Source of the DNA: Pseudomonadota bacterium
Lineage (GTDB): Bacteria; Pseudomonadota; Alphaproteobacteria; Rhodobacterales; Rhodobacteraceae
Direction: 5' to 3'
Length of the DNA: 64,000 nucleotides
Assembly (NCBI GenBank): GCA_038533575.1
Contig: JBCAYL010000001.1
Span: 1,950,226 to 2,014,225, forward strand
How positions within the stretch are numbered: position 1 is the first letter of the stretch; each line of letters starts with the position of its first letter. The translations under genes were made by a program, and so were the position numbers. The notes under the pieces are model-generated. The model was not told the DNA's origin and did no database searches. It worked only from the letters and a program-made list of their open reading frames with translations. Positions 25,932 through 34,412 of this stretch are shown here, in pieces.

Positions 25932-26395
25932 GCCGCCGACATGCCCATCTCCTCCGTCTCCTGCACCTGAAGACACAAACCGAGCTCCGGCGTTGCACCG
26001 GCGCGGTGGAGGCGCTGCGGCGACAGGAGCTGCGGACCTTCGAGAAGGCGGACCAGCTCGACCTGCTTCTCGCGGAGATCGCGCAGGAAGAGGCCAGTGC
26101 ACTTACACCGGGCGCTCTGGCCTCTGCCCGGGCCATGGCGCATGCGCTGCGCGCGCAGGTTCGCGCCACACGGGAGGATCTCGCGGGTATCCGGACCGAG
26201 CGCGCTGAGCGGGAGGCGGAACTCGCCCGCGTGGCCCAGCGCGCGACATCCCTCGAGGAAAAGCGCGCGGAGGCCCTTCGCGTCGCCCGGCGCCAAACCG
26301 CCGACCATGGCGACGCGTCCACGGCCCACCGCGGGCTGGCATCGCATTTGCAGGAGCACGGAGACACGAGTTCCATTCGGCGGCCGCATCCATGA
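25928..26395 (+). CDS. fliJ: Flagellar export protein FliJ-like
   Basis: A 155-aa coiled-coil protein with heptad-like charged helices across its length (for example REDLAGIRTERAEREAELAR). FliJ is the central stalk of the export ATPase and a cargo chaperone. Sequence conservation in this family is poor, so the name rests on position between fliI and fliK, size and coiled-coil character. It overlaps both neighbours by four bases. Confidence 0.8.
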   Translation: MSRRHAHLLRLLHLKTQTELRRCTGAVEALRRQELRTFEKADQLDLLLAEIAQEEASALTPGALASARAMAHALRAQVRATREDLAGIRTERAEREAELARVAQRATSLEEKRAEALRVARRQTADHGDASTAHRGLASHLQEHGDTSSIRRPHP

Positions 26396-27660
26396 TCCCT
26401 TCGAACCTCTTGAGCCCCTCCGGCGGACCCTCCACGGCGCCTCCCGCTGCAGCGTCGGGAGAGGACGGGGCGGTGGAGACGTCCTTCCTGGCCATCCTCG
26501 GCGGCCTGACCGAAGAGGTCGCTCAAGCTCCTGCGGTGCATGAGGAAGCCGCAGCGACCTTGGTATCGCCCGGCACTGAGGGCGCGCTGATCGTGCCCGC
26601 CGCGATGACGGCTCATGCAGCAAGCGGTCCGGAGCTTGGCAGAGGGGCCGACGATACCGTCTTGGCGGATGCGATGCCCTCACACACGGCAGGGTCTTTG
26701 TCTTCGCTCCCGCATCGGGAGAGCGCTGCGGCACCAGCAGGGGCGCCACCGATTGACGGCCCCCTTGCCGAGGGCACGGCGCACGCTCCCGGGCCGAGCG
26801 TGCACCTGGCGGAGCATCCTGCTTCAGAATTCGCGACGGGCGGACCACCGACCATCGAGCAGAGCGACCAAGGCCGCGCGGCGGGATCAGAGCCCCTGAG
26901 GGCCGGACGCCTCGCAGCCTTGGACGCGGGAGAGGCAGCATGGGCTGTTGTGCCGGAGAGCAGGGGGCGCAACGGTGGCGATGTGGTGGTCACGCCGGAT
27001 GGTGCACCGCAGGTCGCGGCGCGAGACGCGGAGGGACTCAATCTTGGGGCACTCATCGGCTCCGGCGAAGACCCTGAACCTTCCAACGCTCCACTCCACA
27101 TGACGCAACCGCAGGTGGCGGCCCCGGCAGGCACGGGAGACGGGCCGCCGGTGCCGCAGGGCACCGCGCCGACCTTGAGCACCACGCTTCCGCTCGACCT
27201 GACCACGCCCAACTGGCCGGAGGCGATCGTGCAGGACCTGGCGCCGCATCTTGCCCCAGACGGGGACACGCTGACACTCACGCTCACGCCCGAGCGCCTT
27301 GGCACGCTTCAGGTTCGGCTCGCGGTCGAAAACGGGCAGGCCCAGCTCTTCATCCTCGCGCAAACGGCGGAAGCCGCAGCAGCGCTCCAGCAGGCCGAAC
27401 CGCGCCTCGCGCAAGCCCTGGAACAGGCGGGGCTCGCCCTGGGCCACCACGAGGCGCGCCACGACGGCAGCGCCAGCGAGAACCATGGTCAAGCCGACGG
27501 GGGATCTGGCAGCGATCACGGCACCCACGACGAAAACACAAGCCCAGATGCCCTGCCCGAGAGCGCGACGGCTACCCAAGAACGGCTGCAACCGGGCGGG
27601 CCCTCCGCCGCGGCGACTGCATCATCAAGGCACACAGCCAGCGTCAATCTTCTGGCCTGA
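26392..27660 (+). CDS. fliK: Flagellar hook-length control protein FliK
   Basis: A 422-aa secreted ruler protein. The long N-terminal two thirds is low-complexity, Ala/Gly/Pro/His-rich and variable. The C-terminal Flg_hook domain is clear: LTLTLTPERLGTLQVRLAVE and AEAAAALQQAEPRLAQALE. This domain switches export from hook to filament subunits. It follows fliJ with an ATGA overlap. Confidence 0.92.
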   Translation: MIPSNLLSPSGGPSTAPPAAASGEDGAVETSFLAILGGLTEEVAQAPAVHEEAAATLVSPGTEGALIVPAAMTAHAASGPELGRGADDTVLADAMPSHTAGSLSSLPHRESAAAPAGAPPIDGPLAEGTAHAPGPSVHLAEHPASEFATGGPPTIEQSDQGRAAGSEPLRAGRLAALDAGEAAWAVVPESRGRNGGDVVVTPDGAPQVAARDAEGLNLGALIGSGEDPEPSNAPLHMTQPQVAAPAGTGDGPPVPQGTAPTLSTTLPLDLTTPNWPEAIVQDLAPHLAPDGDTLTLTLTPERLGTLQVRLAVENGQAQLFILAQTAEAAAALQQAEPRLAQALEQAGLALGHHEARHDGSASENHGQADGGSGSDHGTHDENTSPDALPESATATQERLQPGGPSAAATASSRHTASVNLLA

Positions 27661-27668
27661 GGATCACC

Positions 27669-28223
27669 ATGACCGATACCACCGCCGACGCGCCGCCAAA
27701 GAAGAAGGGCGGGCTCCTCAAGACGCTTCTCATCGTGCTCGTTGTGGGCCTGCTCTTCGGCGGCGGCGGCTTCGCGGGCGGCATCTTCTATGCGGGGCAG
27801 CAGGAGCCTGCCTCCGGTGACATCCTCCAACTGATCGAAAGCGAAGGCGGGGTGGGTGCGGATGGCGCCAAGCGGGTCCCGCGCGCGCTGCCGGACCGGT
27901 CCGCCTTCGAGACCCGCTACCATGAATTCGCCGAGCCCCTGACGACAAACCTGCGCGGCTCGCGGCGCTTCCTGCAAATCGGGGTGGGTATCTCCACGCA
28001 GTACGATGACACCGTCATTTCCCACATCGAGACCCACGAGCTCGCGCTTAAGTCCGACATGCTCGCGGTGATGAGTGGCTTTACCGAGGACGATGTCACC
28101 GGGCAGAACGGGCGCGACGCGCTCGCCGAAGCGCTGCGCGACGCCATGAATATTCGGCTCGAAGCACTTGAGGGCTTTGGTGGCGTGGAGGGCGTCTATT
28201 TCCCGAGCTTCGTGATGCAGTAG
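27669..28223 (+). CDS. fliL: Flagellar basal body protein FliL
   Basis: A 184-aa single-pass protein. A basic N-terminus (PPKKKGG) precedes the membrane segment at about 17-40. The periplasmic stomatin-like domain has FLQIGVGISTQYDDTVISHI and ends in VEGVYFPSFVMQ, the family terminal motif. FliL helps stators under load. It directly precedes fliM. Confidence 0.93.
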   Translation: MTDTTADAPPKKKGGLLKTLLIVLVVGLLFGGGGFAGGIFYAGQQEPASGDILQLIESEGGVGADGAKRVPRALPDRSAFETRYHEFAEPLTTNLRGSRRFLQIGVGISTQYDDTVISHIETHELALKSDMLAVMSGFTEDDVTGQNGRDALAEALRDAMNIRLEALEGFGGVEGVYFPSFVMQ

Positions 28224-28228
28224 CCGCC

Positions 28229-29254
28229 ATGGCCGATGAGGAAAAAGAGACCGCGGGCAGCGCGACGCAGGGCCTGCGTACGGATCAGCTCGATGCGCTC
28301 GTGGACGAGCTGCGCAGCAAGGACACGTCGCCTGACCGCGCCAAGCCCATCGGGCACGAGCGGGTGGAGCTCTTCACCTTTGGCAGCGACGACCTCGCCG
28401 TCATGGGCAACTATCAGGGCCTGCGCATGGTCAACGAGCGCTTCTGCCGCCTCGCGCGCTCCGTGTTCGTCCCGTTCTTGCGGACGCAGCCGCGGATCAC
28501 GGCCTCCGCCCCCGAAGTCCGGACCTTCGACGACTATTCGCGCGGTCTTGGCAGCTTCGTGAGCCTGACGACCGCCCGCATGGACGAATTGCGCAACAGC
28601 CAGCTCACGGTGCTCCAGCCCGACTTCGTCTCTCTGATGACCAACGGCTACTATGGCGGAGATATCGCCTATCTCGGCAATCGCCGCTCGGAATTCACGG
28701 CAAGCGAGAACAGGGTCGTCCGCCTCTGCACCGAAGCGCTTCACCGCGCGCTCGAAAGCGCATGGTCTGACCTCTACCGCCTCACGTTTTCCCGTCCGGT
28801 CCACGAGGACAACGCGCAGTTCACGAGCTTCGTGGAGCCGGATGAGCAGGTCGTCGTGACCTCGTTCAACGTGCAGCTACCGGGCGTCGAGCCCGCCACG
28901 CTCGACATGATCTACCCGGTGCAGGCGCTCAAGCCCCTCGCCGCGAAGCTGCGGTCGCCGATGCAGACCGACCCTGCAACGGCCGATCTCCTCTGGCAGT
29001 CCCGGCTCACGCAGGCGGTGATGCAGGTCCCGCTCACGGTCACGGCGCGGCTGGCGACTCCGGAAATCCAGCTCGAGCAGCTCATGGAGATCGCGCCCGG
29101 GCTCGTCATCCCCATCGATCTTCACCTGCGCCCGCAGCTCCTCGTCGAGGGGATGCCCTTCTTTGACGTGGAGCCCGGCGAGAAGGGCGGCCGAGCGGCC
29201 GTCTCCCTGCTTCACAAGTGCCATGCCCCACGCCCCGAGGAGGATCCCGAATGA
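28229..29254 (+). CDS. fliM: Flagellar motor switch protein FliM
   Basis: A 341-aa switch protein. The N-terminal peptide LRTDQLDALVDEL corresponds to the CheY-binding motif. The middle domain has LMTNGYYGGDIAY in place of the usual GGxG loop. The C-terminal SPOA domain (LTVTARLATPEIQLEQLMEI) contacts FliN. Length is standard. The stop overlaps the fliN start. Confidence 0.96.
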   Translation: MADEEKETAGSATQGLRTDQLDALVDELRSKDTSPDRAKPIGHERVELFTFGSDDLAVMGNYQGLRMVNERFCRLARSVFVPFLRTQPRITASAPEVRTFDDYSRGLGSFVSLTTARMDELRNSQLTVLQPDFVSLMTNGYYGGDIAYLGNRRSEFTASENRVVRLCTEALHRALESAWSDLYRLTFSRPVHEDNAQFTSFVEPDEQVVVTSFNVQLPGVEPATLDMIYPVQALKPLAAKLRSPMQTDPATADLLWQSRLTQAVMQVPLTVTARLATPEIQLEQLMEIAPGLVIPIDLHLRPQLLVEGMPFFDVEPGEKGGRAAVSLLHKCHAPRPEEDPE

Positions 29255-29577
29255 CCGATAGCCCCGACGCTCCCAACGATCTGCAGGACGGCGAGGTCAT
29301 GCCGGACCAGAAGCCGCGCTTCCCTGACATCGGCCTCCTCGCCCGCGTGAAGGTCAATGTCACCGTGGAGGTGGGGCAGGCACAGATGAGCCTGCAGGAC
29401 CTCGTGCGCCTCAACGAGGGGGCGGTGGTCGAGCTCGACCGCATGGCTGGCGACCCGCTCGATATCCTCGCCAACGGGACCAAGATCGCCCGCGGCGAAG
29501 TGGTCGTGGTCGGCGAGAAATTCGGCATCCGCTTCGGCGAGATCGTGGAAGCGAGAGAACGCCTCGAAAATCTCTAA
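29251..29577 (+). CDS. fliN: Flagellar motor switch protein FliN
   Basis: A 108-aa SPOA protein of the C ring. The core VKVNVTVEVGQAQMSLQDLV and LANGTKIARGEVVVVGEKFG are diagnostic. The ATG at 29251 overlaps the fliM stop; an earlier in-frame start at 29218 lies within fliM. It is the last gene before the internal sigma-54 promoter at 29591. Confidence 0.96.
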   Translation: MTDSPDAPNDLQDGEVMPDQKPRFPDIGLLARVKVNVTVEVGQAQMSLQDLVRLNEGAVVELDRMAGDPLDILANGTKIARGEVVVVGEKFGIRFGEIVEARERLENL

Positions 29578-29590
29578 AACTGCCGCCAAA

Positions 29591-29606
29591 TGGCACGGAC
29601 TCTGCA
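29591..29606 (+). promoter_or_regulatory. Sigma-54 promoter for fliOPQR-flhB
   Basis: TGGCACG-GACT-CTGCA matches the sigma-54 consensus with one change in the -12 half. It lies just after the fliN stop. The predicted start is near 29617, so the ATG at 29590 cannot be the fliO start on this transcript. Confidence 0.85.
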
Positions 29607-29646
29607 GGCTTGCCATCGACCCGCCCCTGCAGAGAGCCGCCGCACC

Positions 29647-29949
29647 GTGGACGTTCTGAGCCCCGACCGCCTTTTGACGATAGCTGCCTTCCTGGCCGTG
29701 CTGCTGGGCGTATGGCTCTATGTGCGGCTCAACCGGGCACCGATCGCCCAGCGCCTGAAGCAGCGCCGGAGGCTCGAGGTGGCGGAGGTGCAAGGCCTCG
29801 GAAGCCACGCGCGGGCCGTCCTGCTCAATGTGGATGGCGCGCGGCTCCTCATCGTGACCGGGCCCCGTTCGGGCACGGCGATCCACGCCCTCGACGACGC
29901 AGAAGCTCCGGCGCTTTGCGAGGGTGGGCTGGCGGAGCGCACGCAATGA
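29647..29949 (+). CDS. fliO: Flagellar export-gate assembly protein FliO
   Basis: A 100-aa protein read from GTG at 29647, because the ATG at 29590 overlaps the promoter. A single membrane segment (LLTIAAFLAVLLGVWLYV) is followed by a basic cytoplasmic domain with VEVQGLGSHARAVLLNVDG-like strands, as in FliO, which helps build the FliP ring. Its stop overlaps the fliP start (ATGA). The 30-base leader has only a weak purine-rich site, AGAGAG. Confidence 0.75.
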   Translation: MDVLSPDRLLTIAAFLAVLLGVWLYVRLNRAPIAQRLKQRRRLEVAEVQGLGSHARAVLLNVDGARLLIVTGPRSGTAIHALDDAEAPALCEGGLAERTQ

Positions 29950-30698
29950 TCGCCCGGCATCTTGTCCCGCTGGTGGGCGCGGCCCTGATCGCATCGCTGC
30001 CCGGTATTGCCGCCGCGCAAGCCGGCCTGCCCGTGCTCTCGCTCGATGGCGAGGGCGGAACCACCTATTCGCTCTCGCTCCAGCTCCTCGCGCTGATGAC
30101 GGCACTCACGGTCCTCCCCGGCCTCGTGCTCGGCATGACGGCCTTCACCCGTGTCATCATCGTGCTCTCGATCCTGCGGCAGGCGCTGGGCACCATGCAG
30201 ACGCCGCCGAACCAGGTGTTGATCGCGATCGCGCTCTTTCTCACCTTCTTCATCATGCAGCCCGTGCTCAGCGCCATCTACACCGGCGCGGTCTCGCCCT
30301 ATCTCGACGGCGCGATGCCCGCCGACGTGGCCATCGAGACGGCCTGGGGCCACCTGCGCGGCTACATGCTCGCCAATACGCGGCAGAACGATCTGCTCAT
30401 GTTCTCCGAGCTCAGCGAGGCGGGCCCCTTCGCCGATCCGACGCAGGTACCTGTCTCGGTGCTCTTGCCCGCGCATATCACCTCCGAACTAAAGACGGCC
30501 TTCCAGATCGGCTTCCTGCTCTTCCTGCCGTTTCTCGTGATCGACATGGTCATCGCCTCGATCCTCATGGCGCTCGGCATGATGATGCTGTCGCCCATGA
30601 TCGTCTCGCTGCCCTTCAAGCTCCTGCTCTTCGTGCTCGTAGATGGCTGGGCGCTCACGATGGGCTCCCTCGCGTCGTCCTTTCAGGGGGTGCTTTGA
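29946..30698 (+). CDS. fliP: Flagellar export-gate protein FliP
   Basis: A 250-aa membrane protein of the type III export gate. A cleavable signal peptide (ends GIAAAQA) is followed by four membrane segments. The motifs TAFTRVIIVLSILRQALGT and LGMMMLSPMIVSLPFKLLLF are family signatures. It overlaps fliO by four bases. Confidence 0.97.
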   Translation: MIARHLVPLVGAALIASLPGIAAAQAGLPVLSLDGEGGTTYSLSLQLLALMTALTVLPGLVLGMTAFTRVIIVLSILRQALGTMQTPPNQVLIAIALFLTFFIMQPVLSAIYTGAVSPYLDGAMPADVAIETAWGHLRGYMLANTRQNDLLMFSELSEAGPFADPTQVPVSVLLPAHITSELKTAFQIGFLLFLPFLVIDMVIASILMALGMMMLSPMIVSLPFKLLLFVLVDGWALTMGSLASSFQGVL

Positions 30699-30701
30699 GC
30701 C

Positions 30702-30968
30702 TTGGAGTTCGACGCCAATATCGAGCATTTGCAGCTGGCCTATTGGAACATCCTGCTGACGGCGGGGCCGGTCCTGCTGGTGGCGCTCGGGGTGGGCCTC
30801 CTGATCGGGATCCTGCAGGCGGCCACGTCGATCAACGAGGCGACGCTTTCCTTTGTGCCGAAGATGGGGGTGGTGATCCTGACCATGGCGCTCATGTCGA
30901 GCTTCACGCTCGGAACCCTGAGCGACTACTTCTCGCATATATTCGACACTATCGCGTCGATCCGGTGA
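30702..30968 (+). CDS. fliQ: Flagellar export-gate protein FliQ
   Basis: An 88-aa protein with two membrane helices. The segment GVGLLIGILQAATSINEATL matches the conserved family core. The start appears to be TTG at 30702, 3 bp after the fliP stop, with GGGGG some 11 bases upstream. No better in-frame start exists before the first helix. Confidence 0.92.
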   Translation: MEFDANIEHLQLAYWNILLTAGPVLLVALGVGLLIGILQAATSINEATLSFVPKMGVVILTMALMSSFTLGTLSDYFSHIFDTIASIR

Positions 30969-30973
30969 GGCGG

Positions 30974-31792
30974 ATGCTGGATCTCACGCCAAGTGCCTCC
31001 GGCCTTCCCGGCCTCGCCCTGAGCGAGGTGTCCGGCGTGCTGCTGCAATTCTTCTTCGCGATGCTGCGCATCGGGGCGTTCGTTCTCGCCGCGCCGCTCT
31101 TTGCTGCGCGCTTCATTCCGCTGCAGGTGCGCATCGTTCTGACGGTCTGTCTCGCGCTCCCTCTCATGGGGCGCGTCCCGCTCCCCGATCCCGAGACGCT
31201 CGCGAGCACGCGCGCGGTGGTCTGGGCCCTGCGCGAGATGGCGCTTGGGCTGAGCGCGGGCCTGGTGCTCAGCATCCTTTTCGCCATCGCCGTCATCGCC
31301 GGGGACCGCATCGCCAACACGGCGGGTCTGGGCCTCGCGGCGCAGGTGGACCCCAATACCGGCACGCAGTCCCCGGTCATCGGGCAATTCTTCTCGCTTT
31401 TTCTGCTGGCGATCTTCCTCAGCCAGGACGGACATCTCGCGGCCATAGGGCTCGTGCTGGAGAGCTACCGCCTCATCCCCATCGCCGCGCCGATCAACGG
31501 CGCCGAACTGACGGGCGCGGGCCTTGACGCCGCGCGCGAAATGTTTGCCGGGGCGGCACGCGTGATGATGCCCGTGGTGGGCATCCTCCTCGTGCTCAAC
31601 ATCGTCATCGGTGTCATCACGCGCTCGGCGCCGCAGCTCAACATCTTCGCCTTCGGCTTTCCGCTCACCATGAGCGCCACCCTCGTGCTGCTGCTGCTCA
31701 CGGCCACGGGCCTCGGCGCGGCCTTCGCCGCCTTGACGGACGACGCGCTCGCCCGCCTCGCCGCTCTCTTCCTCGGCGCCGCGGATGGCTGA
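30974..31792 (+). CDS. fliR: Flagellar export-gate protein FliR
   Basis: A 272-aa polytopic membrane protein completing the FliPQR channel. Typical segments are FFFAMLRIGAFVLAAPLF, GLGLAAQVDPNTGTQSPVIG and LNIFAFGFPLTM. It starts five bases after fliQ; an in-frame GTG at 30965 is an alternative. It overlaps flhB by eight bases. Confidence 0.95.
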   Translation: MLDLTPSASGLPGLALSEVSGVLLQFFFAMLRIGAFVLAAPLFAARFIPLQVRIVLTVCLALPLMGRVPLPDPETLASTRAVVWALREMALGLSAGLVLSILFAIAVIAGDRIANTAGLGLAAQVDPNTGTQSPVIGQFFSLFLLAIFLSQDGHLAAIGLVLESYRLIPIAAPINGAELTGAGLDAAREMFAGAARVMMPVVGILLVLNIVIGVITRSAPQLNIFAFGFPLTMSATLVLLLLTATGLGAAFAALTDDALARLAALFLGAADG

Positions 31793-32945
31793 GGCTCAGG
31801 ACGGACAGGAGAAGACCGAGGAACCAACCGAGAAGCGGCGGGCCGACGCGCGCAAGGACGGGCAGGTCGTGACCTCGACGGAGGTCTTCGTTCTCGTGAC
31901 GCTAGCGACAGCCACGCTCATCTACCTCGTGGGCAGAGCCCAGCTCCCCGGCCTCGCCGGGCTCTGGGCGCAGGGCTTCGTGATCTCGCCGGGCACGGCG
32001 CTCGATGGTCTTTTGATCGCCCGCACCGGCTACCTTCTCGCATGGACGGCCGCCGCGGCCGCGATCGGTCTGCCGCTCATCGCCGTGATCCTTGCGGCGC
32101 AGGCCGGCGTGGGCGGGCTCAACTTCGCGACGAAGGCCATCGGCTTCAAGCCCGAGAAGATCGACCCCCTCAAGGGCTTCCAGCGCATGTTCTCCATGCG
32201 CGCGCTGGTGGAGCTCTCTAAGGCAACGCTCAAGGTGCTCCTGCTTCTGGGTGCGGGCCTCATCGCGGTCTGGCCGCTCTACCCGGCCTTCGAGACCGCC
32301 GCCTCACAATCGACGGGCGATGCCATCGCCCTGCTCGGGACGGCCATGCTGCGGCTTCTCGGCGGTGTGCTCGTGGGGCTCCTGCTCATCGCGGCCATCG
32401 ATCTCGTCTGGCAGATCCATCAAAACACGCAGCAGCTCCGGATGTCGCGGCAAGAGATCAAGGACGAGGTGAAGGAAGCCGAGGGCGCCCCTGAGCAGAA
32501 GGCCGAGCAGCGTCGGCGACAGCGCGACGCCTCGCGCCGGGCCGCGGAGCGCAAGGCCCTCGATGACGTGCCGAGTGCCAACGCCATCATCACGAACCCC
32601 ACGCATTTCGCGGTCGCGCTGCGCTATGATCCGGCCTCCGGCAAGGCGCCGATCATCGTGGCCATGGGCAAGGGCGACCTCGCGCGGGAACTCATCCGCC
32701 GGGGGCGTCTCGCGACGGTCAAAACGCTGCGCGTCCCGCCGCTGTCCCGGGCGCTCTTCTTCCACGGGACCCTCGGGAAAGAGATTCCTGAAGCGCTCTA
32801 CGCCGCGGTCGCCGTCGTTCTCGCCCATGTCTGGCGCCTCGATCGCGGGATGGCGGGCCCGCTTCCGGCCGTGAGCCTGCCCGAGGAGCTGCTCTTCGAT
32901 GAGTTCGGGCGCCCCGCGTCCCGACCGTCCCGATCTTCCCGGTAA
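31785..32945 (+). CDS. flhB: Flagellar export switch protein FlhB
   Basis: A 386-aa membrane protein that switches export specificity. The N-terminus EKTEEPTEKRRADARKDGQV is typical, four membrane segments follow, and the autocleavage site NPTH is at residues 271-274. The C-terminal tail is slightly longer than in enterics. FlhA, its usual partner, is not in the window. Confidence 0.97.
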   Translation: MAEAQDGQEKTEEPTEKRRADARKDGQVVTSTEVFVLVTLATATLIYLVGRAQLPGLAGLWAQGFVISPGTALDGLLIARTGYLLAWTAAAAAIGLPLIAVILAAQAGVGGLNFATKAIGFKPEKIDPLKGFQRMFSMRALVELSKATLKVLLLLGAGLIAVWPLYPAFETAASQSTGDAIALLGTAMLRLLGGVLVGLLLIAAIDLVWQIHQNTQQLRMSRQEIKDEVKEAEGAPEQKAEQRRRQRDASRRAAERKALDDVPSANAIITNPTHFAVALRYDPASGKAPIIVAMGKGDLARELIRRGRLATVKTLRVPPLSRALFFHGTLGKEIPEALYAAVAVVLAHVWRLDRGMAGPLPAVSLPEELLFDEFGRPASRPSRSSR

Positions 32946-32966
32946 TCAGCAAGGGAGCTGCCCCCC

Positions 32967-33182
32967 GTGTCAGACCCATCCCACCGCCCCTCCACGGGAG
33001 ACATGATCTCCACTCTCTGCTTTCTCGGCGTGGGGCTCTGGCTCCTCGGCAACGCGACGCTGGAGGCGTGGCCCCGCAACGCGCTCCTCGCGCTGGCAGG
33101 TACGGCCAGCCTCGCAGGCGCCGCGCGCCACATCATCGCGCGCGCGATCTCGAGCCGCGGGGAGGAGCGTCGGCGACCCTAG
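32967..33182 (+). CDS. Small membrane protein downstream of flhB
   Basis: A 71-aa protein from GTG with AAGGGAG nine bases upstream. Hydrophobic segments LCFLGVGLWLLGNATL and ALLALAGTASLAGAARHII suggest two membrane helices. No family is recognised. It lies 21 bp after flhB and may be cotranscribed. Its stop overlaps the stop of the convergent exporter gene within CTAG. Confidence 0.5.
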   Translation: MSDPSHRPSTGDMISTLCFLGVGLWLLGNATLEAWPRNALLALAGTASLAGAARHIIARAISSRGEERRRP

Positions 33183-34375
33183 CTGGGCAGAAAAAAGAGC
33201 AGTCCAGCGAGGCAAAAGACAAGGAGGGCCACGGTGGTGGCCACGGCGGCGCCGAGAGGCGCCCAGCCCACCTCTGTCACGTCCTTGATCGGCGTCGCGA
33301 GGCCCACCGCCGCGATGGCGGTCACAAGACAGGCTTGGGACAGGGTGCGCAGCGCCGTCTCGAAGGAGGCGGGTACGAGCCCGATGGAGTTCGCGACGAC
33401 AAGCGCGGCAAAGCCAAGAAGAAAGACCGGGACGAGCTGCGGCTTGTCCCCTGCCGGCCCGTCGCGCGAAGCGGCATAGACGAGCCCGATGATGAAGATG
33501 ACCGGCAGGAGCAGCGCGACGCGGAAAAGCTTCACGATCGTCGCCGTCTCGCCGGCCTCGGTGGAGACGGCAAAGCCCGCCCCGACGACCTGCGCGACGT
33601 CGTGGATCGTGGCGCCCAGAAGGATCCCGATGGCGCGATCTTCGAGCCCGAAGAGCTGGAAAAGCGACGGGTAGATGACCATTGCAGCCGTGGAAAGCGA
33701 CGTGACGATGATGACCGTGAACGCGGTCTGACGTTCGAGTTCAGGCCCCCGGGGCAGGACCGCGGAGATGGCGAGCGCGGCCGATGCGCCGCAGATGGCG
33801 GTGGCACCGCCGAGAAGCACACCGAACTGGCGCGTATGCCCGAGCGCCCGCGCCGCGAAGACGCCCATCGCGATCGCGCAGACCATGCCGCCGATGACGA
33901 GCGCCGCCACGCTCCAGCCCAGCGCGACGACGTCCCCCAACACGACACGCGCGCCCAAAAGGGCGATGCCCACGCGCAGGATGCGCTTCGACGCGAAGAG
34001 GACCCCGGCGCTCGGTTTCGTGCCTTTTTCGATGGCCGGGGCCAGCGCCATGCCGATGAGCAAGGCCAGGAGCATGACCGGGCCGCCCACATTGGCGGAG
34101 ACGAACGCCGCCGCCCCCGCAACGACGGCGGCGAGGATGATCCCCGGAAGGAGTGCCTGTACTCGAGCGAAAATGCGGGGCCTCGTTGGTCTCGTTGGGT
34201 CGGTCGCCGGAGGCAGGTGTGTCGCGAGAGGCAGCCCTCTGTCAATCTCGCCGTGGCTCTCCGCACCGCGCCACGCCACCCAGTCACCGGCCCGCACGGC
34301 ACGCGGGCGCAACAAAAAAGCCACAGCGCGAGGCGCAGCGCGACGGGGTGCGCGCACTCGGGACGCGCAGGGCAT
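33179..34375 (-). CDS. YeiH/YadS-family putative sulfate exporter
   Basis: A polytopic membrane protein of the family catalogued as putative sulfate exporters (UPF0324). The recognised part starts near residue 70 (LPGIILAAVVAGAAAF) and has about ten hydrophobic segments, with GGATAICGASAALAI and ATIHDVAQVVGAGFAVS as signatures. The start is uncertain: the ATG at 34375 has no clear ribosome site and the first 70 residues are atypically Arg/Ala-rich. The sulfolactate gene suyAB in Paracoccus is accompanied by suyZ, inferred to export sulfate/sulfite, so a link to the DHPS operon 3 kb away is possible but unproven. Confidence 0.85.
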   Translation of the reverse strand: MPCASRVRAPRRAAPRAVAFLLRPRAVRAGDWVAWRGAESHGEIDRGLPLATHLPPATDPTRPTRPRIFARVQALLPGIILAAVVAGAAAFVSANVGGPVMLLALLIGMALAPAIEKGTKPSAGVLFASKRILRVGIALLGARVVLGDVVALGWSVAALVIGGMVCAIAMGVFAARALGHTRQFGVLLGGATAICGASAALAISAVLPRGPELERQTAFTVIIVTSLSTAAMVIYPSLFQLFGLEDRAIGILLGATIHDVAQVVGAGFAVSTEAGETATIVKLFRVALLLPVIFIIGLVYAASRDGPAGDKPQLVPVFLLGFAALVVANSIGLVPASFETALRTLSQACLVTAIAAVGLATPIKDVTEVGWAPLGAAVATTVALLVFCLAGLLFFLPS

Positions 34376-34412
34376 AGTCAGGGGCAGCAAGGATGCAATC
34401 AAGGAGCGCGCC

